NCBI GenBank assembly: GCA_910587765.1
Contig: CAJUNR010000012.1
Coordinates: forward strand, 43,778-107,777
Reading direction: 5' to 3'
DNA: 64,000 nucleotides
Origin: an uncultured Lachnospiraceae bacterium
GTDB lineage: Bacteria; Bacillota; Clostridia; Lachnospirales; Lachnospiraceae
Below the pieces are notes generated by a model that searched no databases, was not told where the DNA came from, and was given only the letters and a program-made list of their open reading frames with translations. How positions within the stretch are numbered: the stretch's first letter is position 1; each line of letters opens with the position of its first letter. A program made the translations under genes and the position numbers. Below, piece by piece: positions 17,294 to 25,260 of this stretch.

Positions 17294-18342
17294 AGGAAAT
17301 CAAGACCATTGCAATCTATGGAGCCCGCATGGTGGCTATGAGTGTTTATCATGCGGTCAAATCGTTGTATAAAGACTGCAGGGTAACCGCGTTTCTTGTT
17401 ACGGAGGCGAAAGGGAATCTGTCTTCTATTGACGGAATACCGGTAATTCCTCTGGAGAATTTTGAGCAGAAAGACATCTGTATTCTGATCGCGGCGCAGG
17501 ACAATTATCAGGATGAGATTGCGGCTTCTCTGGAGCAAAAGGGAATGCGCAACTATATCCGGATAGATGCGGAGCGGGAGGCGGCGTTGATGGAGAAGTA
17601 TTATCGTGAAATTGAACATCTTCCTTTTCTGCATACTCTGCGAAAAGGAGAAACGAGGGCGGATACGGCAGTCTACTGCTCCAGATTTCACCGGGACCGG
17701 GCGCTTCACGGCCATTATGAATATCCGGACTGGATGTATCCGATCCAGGCGGGAGCGGCGTTGACAGACAGGGTCATTGCAGATATTCAGGATCATGTGG
17801 GAGAGAATATATCCAAAAAAAATGTGAATTACAGCGAGCTTACGTCTATGTACTGGATTGGGAAGCATGGGACTGCGGAGTATCTGGGGCTGTTTCATTA
17901 CAGGCGGATGCTGAACATTACGGATGAAGATCTGTATCGCCTGGCGGAAAACGACATTGACGCGGTATTGTCTTACCCGGCGGTGTATTATCCGGATATT
18001 CTAAGTCATCATCGGTATTATCTGCCTGAGAGCGACTGGGATGCCATGGAGAAGTCACTGCGGGAACTGGCTCCGGAGTATGCCCAGGCCCTGCCGGAAT
18101 TGTTTCAGGGAAAATATTTTTTTAATCACAATATACTGATTGCGAAGAAAAAAGTTTTTCAGGATTATTGCAACTGGCTGTTTCCGATTCTGGAACGAAC
18201 GGAGGAACAAAGTGACCCGAAAGGCTGGGAGCGCGCGGACCGTTATGCAGGTTATCTCGGGGAAAATCTGATGACGCTGTATTTTCTGTATCATAAGAAA
18301 GATTTGCAGATTGCATATACCGGACGGCGGATGCTGGTATAA
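17290..18342 (+). CDS. DUF4422 glycosyltransferase with N-terminal Rossmann-like module
   Basis: A 350-residue protein closing the glycan cluster. Residues 1-100 are the module (KTIAIYGARMVAMSVYHAV, SSIDGIPVIPLENF). From about residue 110 comes a DUF4422 domain, a putative glycosyltransferase family: NISKKNVNYSELTSMYWIGK near 175, EYLGLFHYRRML near 197 and FFNHNILIAKKKVF near 275. ATG at 17290 overlaps the upstream TGA as ATGA and has GGAAGGAAG upstream; ATG at 17275 or 17218 would extend it into the preceding gene and is less likely. A strong hairpin follows the stop. Confidence 0.84.
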   Translation: MKEIKTIAIYGARMVAMSVYHAVKSLYKDCRVTAFLVTEAKGNLSSIDGIPVIPLENFEQKDICILIAAQDNYQDEIAASLEQKGMRNYIRIDAEREAALMEKYYREIEHLPFLHTLRKGETRADTAVYCSRFHRDRALHGHYEYPDWMYPIQAGAALTDRVIADIQDHVGENISKKNVNYSELTSMYWIGKHGTAEYLGLFHYRRMLNITDEDLYRLAENDIDAVLSYPAVYYPDILSHHRYYLPESDWDAMEKSLRELAPEYAQALPELFQGKYFFNHNILIAKKKVFQDYCNWLFPILERTEEQSDPKGWERADRYAGYLGENLMTLYFLYHKKDLQIAYTGRRMLV

Positions 18343-18396
18343 AATAAAAAAGGAAAATTCCCAACGGCCGCACCCAAATGAAAGGGCGCGGCCGTT
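18341..18396 (-). terminator. Intrinsic terminator of the C39-like peptidase gene
   Basis: A nine-base-pair perfect stem (AACGGCCGC at 18363-18371 with GCGGCCGTT at 18388-18396) encloses further C/G pairing and a short loop. On the minus strand it is followed by a T-rich tract. The stop codon of the minus-strand peptidase gene lies inside the right arm. The same hairpin sits just past the plus-strand glycan cluster and may slow read-through there too, but there is no T-run on that side. Confidence 0.7.
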
Positions 18397-19294
18397 ATGC
18401 CTGCACCGCCCACAGCGGCCCGCCGCTGTCGTAGCTTTTCTTCAGTTCCGACAGAAGCTGTTCCAGATCCCATTCCAGCGTGCAGTTTTCGTAATTGACC
18501 GGGTCGGCGATGTGGATTTTGCCGTTGTCCAGCAGTTTTGTAAAGAGGACGAAGTGCCCGTTCTGCGTCAGGGCTCCGCGTCCCATGAGCGCGATCAGGA
18601 TGTGGCCGGAGGAGAGAAGCTCCGCCGCATGTTCGAAGGACCGGTCCGTGACGCTTTCCGCCTGCAGGCCGTAGGCAGAAAGCGCGTCGGGGATCAGGCT
18701 GTGGTAGGAACCGCCGTGAAGGGCGTAATATCCGTTGTCGGAAGCCCATGCGGCAATGTCCGTGGGATCGACGGAGGCGTCGCCGAAGCTGTTGATGACC
18801 ATGGCCGCCGCCGTGGGACCGCATCCGTAGGTGCTCATGGGATCGTATCCTCCATAGAGGTAATCGCCCCATCGGATATCGCCCTGATGATAGTAGAGCA
18901 TCGGTCCGCAGGCGGTGTCCAGCATGTACAGATAGACCTGGTCCGCGGGATTGTTGTATTCCGCCTGCAGGCTGGAGATGTCGCCGGATTCTCCGGTGGC
19001 TTCGATATAAGGTACAGATTCGTCTTTTGTATCCGGCGTCTCATCAGCGTCTGCAGAGGCCGGCAGGCCGGAAGATTTCTTCAGCGAGAGCGCCGCTTCC
19101 GCAAAGGACGTAAACTGCCGGGAGACACAGTTCCGGGCGGCGTCCGCGCAGTTCAGGATGGTTTCGATGGTAAAGGGCCGGTACAGGAAGAGCAGGCTGA
19201 CAGCCAGCGTGAGGATGCAGGAGGCAATCCCTGCAATCAGCAGAGCGGACAGGAAAGTCCGCTTTTTCTTTTTCGGTCGTCTGTATGTTTTCAT
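18395..19294 (-). CDS. Membrane-anchored C39-like cysteine peptidase
   Basis: A 299-residue protein with a lysine-rich N-terminus, one transmembrane segment at about residues 14-41, an acidic low-complexity linker (residues 75-105) and a papain-like C39-type domain in the last 170 residues. The catalytic cysteine is in STYGCGPTAAAMV near residue 156, the histidine in NGHFVLFTKL near 247 and the acid in HIADPVN near 262. The domain should face outwards. There is no adjacent ABC exporter or leader peptide gene, so it is not an obvious bacteriocin processor; a surface or cell-wall peptidase is more likely. It stands alone between two operons on the other strand. Confidence 0.82.
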   Translation of the reverse strand: MKTYRRPKKKKRTFLSALLIAGIASCILTLAVSLLFLYRPFTIETILNCADAARNCVSRQFTSFAEAALSLKKSSGLPASADADETPDTKDESVPYIEATGESGDISSLQAEYNNPADQVYLYMLDTACGPMLYYHQGDIRWGDYLYGGYDPMSTYGCGPTAAAMVINSFGDASVDPTDIAAWASDNGYYALHGGSYHSLIPDALSAYGLQAESVTDRSFEHAAELLSSGHILIALMGRGALTQNGHFVLFTKLLDNGKIHIADPVNYENCTLEWDLEQLLSELKKSYDSGGPLWAVQA

Positions 19295-19463
19295 GGAATC
19301 GCTCCGTATTGATTTTGGCGGTTGGTCAGCAGGGCCGTGTCTGCGCGCGTATCCGGGCGGCAGCGCGGCGTCCGGGCGGGACCGCGGTTGTTCCGTAAAG
19401 TATTATATACGATAAAAAGGAAAATGGGAAGTGGGGCGGGATGGAAAAGAAATGCAGGAAAAT

Positions 19464-19492
19464 TTGACGAACCGCCCGGATTATGGTATGAT
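19464..19492 (+). promoter_or_regulatory. SigA-type promoter of the cobalamin operon
   Basis: TTGACG at 19464-19469 and TATGAT at 19487-19492 are separated by exactly 17 bases. The riboswitch starts about 25 bases downstream, so this is the expected promoter of the B12 leader and operon. Confidence 0.75.
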
Positions 19493-19516
19493 CTTTTGTA
19501 GTGAAAGAACGTCAGA

Positions 19517-19690
19517 GAGTGCTGCCCGTTTCGGGCAGAAGAGGGAATCAGGTGCGAATCCTGAACGATCCGGTCACTGTAAGCGGGAAGCGATATCGAT
19601 GAGAGCCATTGCCGAAAGGTGAGAAGGGATGATAGAGCGCAGAGCAGAATCGAAAACCGCAAGTCAGGAAACCTGCTTTCTGGCAGACAG
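19517..19690 (+). ncRNA. Cobalamin riboswitch aptamer
   Basis: The leader ahead of cbiF contains the conserved B12 aptamer elements in order: GAGGGAATCAGGTGCGAATC (19541-19560), the CACTGTAAGCGG block near 19575, and the B12 box AAGTCAGGAAACCTGC ending at 19676. Adenosylcobalamin binding should fold the aptamer and favour the terminator about 140 bases downstream, reducing transcription of the operon when the vitamin is plentiful. Outer boundaries are approximate. Confidence 0.92.
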
Positions 19691-19814
19691 GGGAGCTTCC
19701 GACGAAAGCAGATCCGGAATACAGGCCAGTAGGAAAAAATATCAGACAGGTGCAAAAGGCGGCCGGGCGCAGGCGTGCGCGGGAAGCCGGCGGGATGTCT
19801 GACTGTAGGAAGGA

Positions 19815-19845
19815 CTTGCAGCGAGCAGTGTTGCAGGTTTTTTTT
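19815..19845 (+). terminator. Riboswitch-controlled intrinsic terminator
   Basis: CTTGCAGC (19815-19822) pairs with GTTGCAGG (19830-19837) around a seven-base loop and is followed by eight T residues. Its place between the B12 aptamer and the first gene makes it the likely expression platform. The anti-terminator partner was not worked out. Confidence 0.8.
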
Positions 19846-19847
19846 AT

Positions 19848-19925
19848 GTACACGGGCGCCCGAATGAAAGCTGTCGGCAGGCTGAAAACCGGCGTGGATG
19901 TGAAAAGCAGCCTCTTCCCTGCCTG
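19848..19925 (+). repeat. Dispersed repeat family B, copy 1
   Basis: The stretch after the riboswitch terminator contains GGGCGCCC, then GCAGGCTGAAAACCGGCGTG and GATGTGAAAAGCAG. Related blocks occur at 46251-46330, 53060-53130 and, for the first half, 59824-59885. The family is non-coding and lies within the operon leader here, so it is transcribed when the terminator is bypassed. Confidence 0.5.
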
Positions 19926-19940
19926 ACTGCACAGGCGCGC

Positions 19941-19966
19941 GGTCCGGGAGAAGGATTTCCCGGACC
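19941..19966 (+). promoter_or_regulatory. Leader hairpin just upstream of cbiF
   Basis: GGTCCGGGA (19941-19949) and TCCCGGACC (19958-19966) form a perfect nine-pair stem with an eight-base loop, about 30 bases ahead of the cbiF start. There is no T-run after it, so it is not a classical terminator. A role in RNA stability or in access to the ribosome binding site GGAGACGG is possible. Confidence 0.45.
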
Positions 19967-19998
19967 GGTTTCAGACAAGATTACAAAGGAGACGGAAC

Positions 19999-20754
19999 AT
20001 GGTATCATTTATCGGGGCAGGTCCGGGGGATCCGGAATTACTGACGATCAAGGGAAAGAAAATCATCGATCAGGCGGATGTGATCATCTATGCAGGATCT
20101 TTAGTCAACCCGCAGGTGCTCGCGGACGCGAAGGAAGGCGCGGTGATCTACAACAGCGCGGTCATGAACCTGGACGAAGTGATTGCGGTCATGAAGGAGG
20201 CCGAGGAAAAAGGGCAGAAGGTGGCGAGGGTACATACCGGGGATCCGGCGATCTACGGCGCGCACCGGGAGCAGATGGACCGGCTGGATGAGCTTGGGAT
20301 CGCGTATGAGGTCATTCCCGGAGTCAGCTCCTTTCTGGCGACGGCGGCGGTTCTGAAGAAGGAATACACGCTGCCGGGCGTCAGCCAGACCGTGATCCTG
20401 ACCCGTATGGAAGGAAGGACACCCATGCCTCCCAGGGAAAAACTGCTGGATCTGGCGCGGCACAACGCCACCATGATTATTTTCCTGAGTGTGGGAATGC
20501 TGGAAGAAATGTCGCGGATTTTAAGAGAGGCGTACCGGCCGGAGACGCCGGCGGCGGTCGTTTATAAAGCTACCTGGGAGGATCAGAAGATCGTATACGG
20601 AAATCTGACGAATATCGCAGAGCGCGTGAAAGAGGCGGGAATCAAAAAGACCGCTTTGACCGTGGTCGGCGATTTCCTGGGGGACGAGTACGAACTGTCC
20701 CGGCTGTACGACAAAACGTTTACGACAGAATTCCGAAAGGGAGTGACCGAGTGA
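19999..20754 (+). CDS. cbiF: Cobalt-precorrin-4 C11-methyltransferase
   Basis: A 251-residue SAM-dependent methyltransferase that adds the C11 methyl group in anaerobic corrin-ring synthesis. Family features: FIGAGPGDPELLTIKGKK at residue 4, IYAGSLVNPQVL near 31, HTGDPAIYGA near 78, VIPGVSSFLATAAVLKKEYT near 104 and SQTVILTRMEGRTPMP near 128. These match CbiF/CobM rather than the other corrin methyltransferases. It is the first gene after the riboswitch. Its stop TGA overlaps the ATG of hemA. Confidence 0.95.
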   Translation: MVSFIGAGPGDPELLTIKGKKIIDQADVIIYAGSLVNPQVLADAKEGAVIYNSAVMNLDEVIAVMKEAEEKGQKVARVHTGDPAIYGAHREQMDRLDELGIAYEVIPGVSSFLATAAVLKKEYTLPGVSQTVILTRMEGRTPMPPREKLLDLARHNATMIIFLSVGMLEEMSRILREAYRPETPAAVVYKATWEDQKIVYGNLTNIAERVKEAGIKKTALTVVGDFLGDEYELSRLYDKTFTTEFRKGVTE

Positions 20755-21932
20755 TGGGAATCTCACTGATCAGTATCAGCCACCAGAACGCGCCGCTTGC
20801 AGTCCGGGAGCTGTTCGCGTTTCCGGAGAATGTACAGGCGGACCTGATGAGACAGATGCTGGAGCGGACCGCCGCGCAGGAGTGCGTGATGATCGGCACC
20901 TGCAACCGGACGGAGGTGTATGCCTGGTCGGAGCGGGAGGAGAGCATTTTCACGGATATGCAGAATCTGCTTCTGGAATTTGCCGAAGCGTCCGAGGTGG
21001 AAAACATCGGCGATTATGTGCGCTTTTACGGCGGCACAAGGGCGATCCGGCATCTGTTCCGCGTAGCGGCCGGGCTGGATTCCATGGTGGTGGGGGAGGA
21101 CCAGATTCTGGGACAGGTGAAGCGCGCCCACGAGCAGGCCAGAAAAAGCGGAACCTGCGATGTCTATCTGAACACGCTGTTCCGGTATGCGGTGACCGCG
21201 GCAAAGAAAGTAAAGACGGAGACCGATCTGTCCCGGACAACCGTATCCATGGCAACCATGGCGGTGAAAGCGGCGGAAAAGACGCTGGGGCCGCTGCACG
21301 GGAAAAAAGTGATGCTGATCGGGGCTTCCGGCAAGATCGGCAGTGTGGTGCTCAAAAATCTGCAGTGCATCGAGGGGGCAGAGCTCTACATTACGTCCAG
21401 AAACATGTGCCAGGCCTGTGCGGACCGGCACCACAAGGTGACATATCAGGTGATGGAGTATGAGAACCGGTATGAACTGATGGATGAGATGGATGTGATC
21501 ATCAGTTCCACCAGCAGTCCGCATTATACGATTACCTACGACAAGCTGGCAAAATATCTGCGCACTTCAAAGCCGAGGGTGCTGGTGGATCTGGCGGTAC
21601 CGATTGATATCGAGGAGAAGGTGGAATGGCTTCCGGGCGTCCGGCGCTGCGATGTGGACGATTTTCAGGAACTGGCCAGGGCAAACAATGAGAAAAAACA
21701 GCACGAAGTGCAGGCGGCCGACCAGATTCTGGAAGAGATTCGGCTCGATTTTGAGCGATGGATGGTCTTTCAGCAGGCGCTTCCGGAGATTGCGCAGTTG
21801 AAGACGTGGATGCTTCAGGAGGCGGAGAAAAAGGGCTTTGAAAAGGCAATCGACAAGATGTTCTACCGGATTCGGGACCATTCCAGCCCGGAGGCGCTGA
21901 AAGCATTTTTTGACCATATGAAAACAGGGTAA
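20754..21932 (+). CDS. hemA: Glutamyl-tRNA reductase
   Basis: A 392-residue enzyme that reduces glutamyl-tRNA to glutamate-1-semialdehyde, the first committed step of tetrapyrrole synthesis. The catalytic cysteine lies in MIGTCNRTEVYAW near residue 46, the tRNA/substrate region has GLDSMVVGEDQILGQVK near 103, the NADPH domain shows GASGKIGSVVLKNL near 190, and a dimerisation helix ends the protein. ATG at 20754 shares a base with the upstream stop. Placement inside the B12 operon puts flux into the pathway under riboswitch control. hemL and hemB, needed next, are not in the window. Confidence 0.94.
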   Translation: MGISLISISHQNAPLAVRELFAFPENVQADLMRQMLERTAAQECVMIGTCNRTEVYAWSEREESIFTDMQNLLLEFAEASEVENIGDYVRFYGGTRAIRHLFRVAAGLDSMVVGEDQILGQVKRAHEQARKSGTCDVYLNTLFRYAVTAAKKVKTETDLSRTTVSMATMAVKAAEKTLGPLHGKKVMLIGASGKIGSVVLKNLQCIEGAELYITSRNMCQACADRHHKVTYQVMEYENRYELMDEMDVIISSTSSPHYTITYDKLAKYLRTSKPRVLVDLAVPIDIEEKVEWLPGVRRCDVDDFQELARANNEKKQHEVQAADQILEEIRLDFERWMVFQQALPEIAQLKTWMLQEAEKKGFEKAIDKMFYRIRDHSSPEALKAFFDHMKTG

Positions 21933-22019
21933 ACGGCGGGACGCGTAAGAGGCTGGAAATACCTTCAGACCGCGCGGCAGGCGGAGACAGAATACAGAAC
22001 GATAATCGGAGATCATAAA

Positions 22020-22751
22020 ATGGGAAAATTATATGTGGTGGGCTTCGGCCCGGGCGGATACGAACATATGACGGCAAAGGCCATCGAGGTCATCCGGAAA
22101 GCGGATGTGGTGACCGGCTATACGACCTATGTAAATATTTTAAAGGAATACTTTCCGGACAAACGCTATATCGCAACGCCGATGATGCAGGAAGTGAAAC
22201 GCTGCGAGATGGCGGTGGAGGAAGCGCAGAAGGACCAGACGGTGGCCATGGTGTCCAGCGGGGACAGCGGAATCTACGGCATGGCGGGGATCATCTATCA
22301 GGTGGCAGATGAAAGAAACGCCGGGATCGAGATCGAGACGGTGCCGGGCGTGACCGCGGCCAGCGCGGCGGCTTCGGTGCTGGGAGCGCCGCTGATGCAC
22401 GACTTTGCGGTCATCAGCCTGAGCGATCTGATGACGCCGCTGGAGCGGATCATGAAGCGCATCGACTGCGCGGGACAGGGCGACCTGATTGTCTGTCTTT
22501 ACAATCCCAAAAGCAAAAAGCGGACCGGGTACGTAGAGCAGGCGGCGGAGATTCTGATGAAATACCGCAGGGCGGAGACGCCGGTGGGAATCGTGCGCAA
22601 CGCAGGCAGAAAAGACGAGACGTCGGCTGTCACTACGCTGGCGGAGCTGAAAAACGCCGAGATCGATATGTTCAGCGTGGTGATTATCGGAAATTCACAG
22701 ACCTATGTGAGAAACGGACGGATGATCACCCCCCGGGGGTATTCGCTGTAG
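22020..22751 (+). CDS. cbiH: Cobalt-precorrin-3B C17-methyltransferase
   Basis: A 243-residue corrin methyltransferase that methylates C17 and contracts the ring. The order of motifs fits CbiH/CobJ: LYVVGFGPGGYEHMTAKA at residue 3, TGYTTYVNIL near 33, VSSGDSGIYGMAG near 80, VPGVTAASAAASVLGAPLMH near 105 and LYNPKSKKR near 155. The iron-sulfur extension of some homologues is absent, which is normal for the short form. It lies about 90 bases after hemA. Confidence 0.94.
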   Translation: MGKLYVVGFGPGGYEHMTAKAIEVIRKADVVTGYTTYVNILKEYFPDKRYIATPMMQEVKRCEMAVEEAQKDQTVAMVSSGDSGIYGMAGIIYQVADERNAGIEIETVPGVTAASAAASVLGAPLMHDFAVISLSDLMTPLERIMKRIDCAGQGDLIVCLYNPKSKKRTGYVEQAAEILMKYRRAETPVGIVRNAGRKDETSAVTTLAELKNAEIDMFSVVIIGNSQTYVRNGRMITPRGYSL

Positions 22752-22845
22752 AAGAGCAGGCGGCGCGCGCATCCGCCGAAAGCGTTCCGGAAGTCGAAGC
22801 GGCCAAGGTCCGCGGAATATAGTAAGAAAACAGGCAGGAGAGAGT

Positions 22846-25236
22846 ATGCAGGAAGTGATACGGATCGGAACCAGAAAGAGCAGGCTGGCGCTGGTCCAGA
22901 CGGAGATTGTCAGAAAAAAGATAGAGGAGGCGTTTCCCGGGGTCCGGACGGAGGTCGTGGAGATGTCAACGAAAGGAGACGAGCTTCTGGACCGCTCATT
23001 GACTTCTTTCGGAGGAAAAGGCGTCTTTACGAAAGAGCTGGAAGAGGCGCTTCTGTGCGGGAAGATTGATCTGGCAGTGCACAGCGCCAAGGATATGCCC
23101 ATGGAATTTCCGGAAGGGCTGAAGATCGGGGCGGTGCTGGCCCGGGGAACGGCCGCGGATGTGCTGGTCACCCGCGACGGGACCGGACTGACGGATTTAA
23201 CGCCCGGCAGCGTGGTCGGAACGAGCAGCCTGCGCCGGGAGCTGCAGATCAAAAAGGCGCACCCGCTGGTCCGGATCCGTATGATCCGGGGAAATGTACA
23301 GACCCGGCTTCGGAAGCTGTCCGAGGGTCAATATGACGCCGTCGTGCTGGCGGCGGCGGGACTGGAGCGGCTGGGACTGACGGAGAAGGACGGATATCAT
23401 TATGAATATCTGGACCGCTCGGTCTGTCTGCCGGCGGCGGGACAGGCGATTCTGGCGGTGGAGAGCCGGAGCGGACATCTGGAGGAAGTGCTGGAAGCGG
23501 TTCACGACCGGGCGGCGGCGGTCTCTCTGTATGCGGAACGGGCGTATCTGGCGGCGATCGGCGGAAGCTGCAATGCGCCGGCGGCGGCGTATTCGTGGCT
23601 GGAGGGAGACACCCTTCATATGGAAGCGCTCTATGCCCGGGACGGAAGGCACCTGAAAAAGACGTCGGGCAGTCTGGAAACCGGGCTTTGCGTTGAACCG
23701 GCAGAGCAGTTGGGGCGGACGCTGGCGGCGGAGCTTTGCAGAGGCAAAGTATGGCTGGTGGGCGCAGGCCCCGGCGACAGCGCGCTGGTGACAAAACGGT
23801 GTCTGGACTGTATCCGCACGGCGGATGCGGTCATCTATGACAGTCTGGCCACCGATTCCCTTCTGAATGAGGTGAGAAGAGACGCCGAACTGATCTATGC
23901 CGGGAAACGCGCGTCCAGCCATCATCTCAGGCAGGAGGAAACAAACGCGCTGCTGATCCGGATGGCGAAAGAGGGAAAGAATGTGGTCCGCCTCAAAGGC
24001 GGGGATCCGTTCATCTTCGGCCGGGGAGGCGAGGAGGCGCAGGAACTGGCAGAGGCCGGAATCGAATATGAGATCGTACCCGGGGTGTCTTCCTGCTACG
24101 GAGCGCCTGCCTATGCGGGAATCCCGGTGACGCACCGGGATCATGCGTCCTCTTTTCATGTGATTACAGGGCATGAGGGCGCCCACAAGGATAAAAATGT
24201 GCTTGATTATGAGACGCTGGCAAAGGAAGAGGGGACGCTGATTTTCCTGATGGGACTGAAAAATCTCCCGAATATTGTCCGCAGCCTGACAGCCGGCGGA
24301 AAAGATCCGCGGACGCCGGCGGCGGTCATCCAGGAGGGAACGACGAGCCGCCAGAAAACAGCGGTGGGAACGCTGGAGAACATTGCAGAAAGAGCAGAAA
24401 GCGCGGGAATCCGTACGCCGGCGATCACGGTAGTGGGCGACGTGGTCTCTCTGCGGGAGGAGATCGCCTGGTACGGAAACGGCGCGCTGGCCGGGGTGCG
24501 GGTTCTTGTGACCGGTACGGAGAGGATGGCGCAGGAACAGTGCCGGGTTCTGGAGGCGGAAGGGGCGGAGGCCGTCGCCTTCAGTCTGATTCACACGGAG
24601 CCTCTGGATACCGGAGAGCTGGCGGAGGCGGTGAAAGAACCAGAGCGGTACAGTTGGGCGGTCTTTACCAGCGGCAACGGGGTGGAGCTTTTCTTCGACG
24701 CGCTGATCGCGCAGGGAAACGATCTCCGCAGTCTGGCCGCAATGCGCTTTGCGGTGATCGGGAAAGGGACGGAACGCGCGCTGGCGGCAAGGGGAATCCG
24801 GGCGGATTTCGTGCCGACGAAGTACAGCAGCCGGGATCTTGCGGAGGAATGGATTCCGACGCTCAAAAAAGAGGATCGGGTGCTGCTTCTGCGGGCGGAG
24901 GAAGCGTCCCTGGAGCTGAACCGGGCGCTGGAGGAAGCCGGTATCCGTTATCAGGCGGTATCCGTCTATCATACGGCTGTGGATGAGCGGAAACGGGAGG
25001 AGCTGAACCGGATTCTGCCGCAGGTGGATTATGTGACGTTTGCCAGCGCGTCGGCGGTAAAGGCGTTCGCCGCCATGACGGATCCGGAAGATATGAAGGC
25101 AAAGGCGGTCTGTATCGGCCCGGTGACGGAGAAGGCGGCCCAGGCGGCGGGGATCCGCGTACACCGGTCGGCGGTGGAGTATACGGCGGAAGGAATCCGG
25201 GATGTCCTCCTGTACGAGGCGGGGCGGCGCGGATGA
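22846..25236 (+). CDS. Triple fusion: hydroxymethylbilane synthase / uroporphyrinogen-III C-methyltransferase / uroporphyrinogen-III synthase
   Basis: A 796-residue protein carrying three successive enzymes. Residues 1-300 are HemC: RIGTRKSRLALVQTE, VHSAKDMPMEFPEGLKIG, and the cofactor-bearing cysteine in IGGSCNAPAAA near 243. Residues 300-545 are CobA/SUMT: WLVGAGPGDSALVTKR, VVRLKGGDPFIFGRGGEEAQ and GIPVTHRDHASSFHV. Residues 548-796 are HemD: VRVLVTGTERMA, WAVFTSGNGVELFFDAL and a TFASASAVKAF segment. Together they convert porphobilinogen to precorrin-2 on one chain. CobA-HemD fusions are common in Clostridia; adding HemC in front is less usual. RBS GGAGAG precedes the ATG. Confidence 0.94.
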   Translation: MQEVIRIGTRKSRLALVQTEIVRKKIEEAFPGVRTEVVEMSTKGDELLDRSLTSFGGKGVFTKELEEALLCGKIDLAVHSAKDMPMEFPEGLKIGAVLARGTAADVLVTRDGTGLTDLTPGSVVGTSSLRRELQIKKAHPLVRIRMIRGNVQTRLRKLSEGQYDAVVLAAAGLERLGLTEKDGYHYEYLDRSVCLPAAGQAILAVESRSGHLEEVLEAVHDRAAAVSLYAERAYLAAIGGSCNAPAAAYSWLEGDTLHMEALYARDGRHLKKTSGSLETGLCVEPAEQLGRTLAAELCRGKVWLVGAGPGDSALVTKRCLDCIRTADAVIYDSLATDSLLNEVRRDAELIYAGKRASSHHLRQEETNALLIRMAKEGKNVVRLKGGDPFIFGRGGEEAQELAEAGIEYEIVPGVSSCYGAPAYAGIPVTHRDHASSFHVITGHEGAHKDKNVLDYETLAKEEGTLIFLMGLKNLPNIVRSLTAGGKDPRTPAAVIQEGTTSRQKTAVGTLENIAERAESAGIRTPAITVVGDVVSLREEIAWYGNGALAGVRVLVTGTERMAQEQCRVLEAEGAEAVAFSLIHTEPLDTGELAEAVKEPERYSWAVFTSGNGVELFFDALIAQGNDLRSLAAMRFAVIGKGTERALAARGIRADFVPTKYSSRDLAEEWIPTLKKEDRVLLLRAEEASLELNRALEEAGIRYQAVSVYHTAVDERKREELNRILPQVDYVTFASASAVKAFAAMTDPEDMKAKAVCIGPVTEKAAQAAGIRVHRSAVEYTAEGIRDVLLYEAGRRG

Positions 25237-25260
25237 AACGCATAGGGCAGGTAAGCAGAG

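Noticed and set aside
18311..19312. A 333-codon plus-strand frame opposite the C39-like peptidase
   Set aside because: The minus-strand product has a transmembrane segment and a full catalytic set; the plus-strand product has none.
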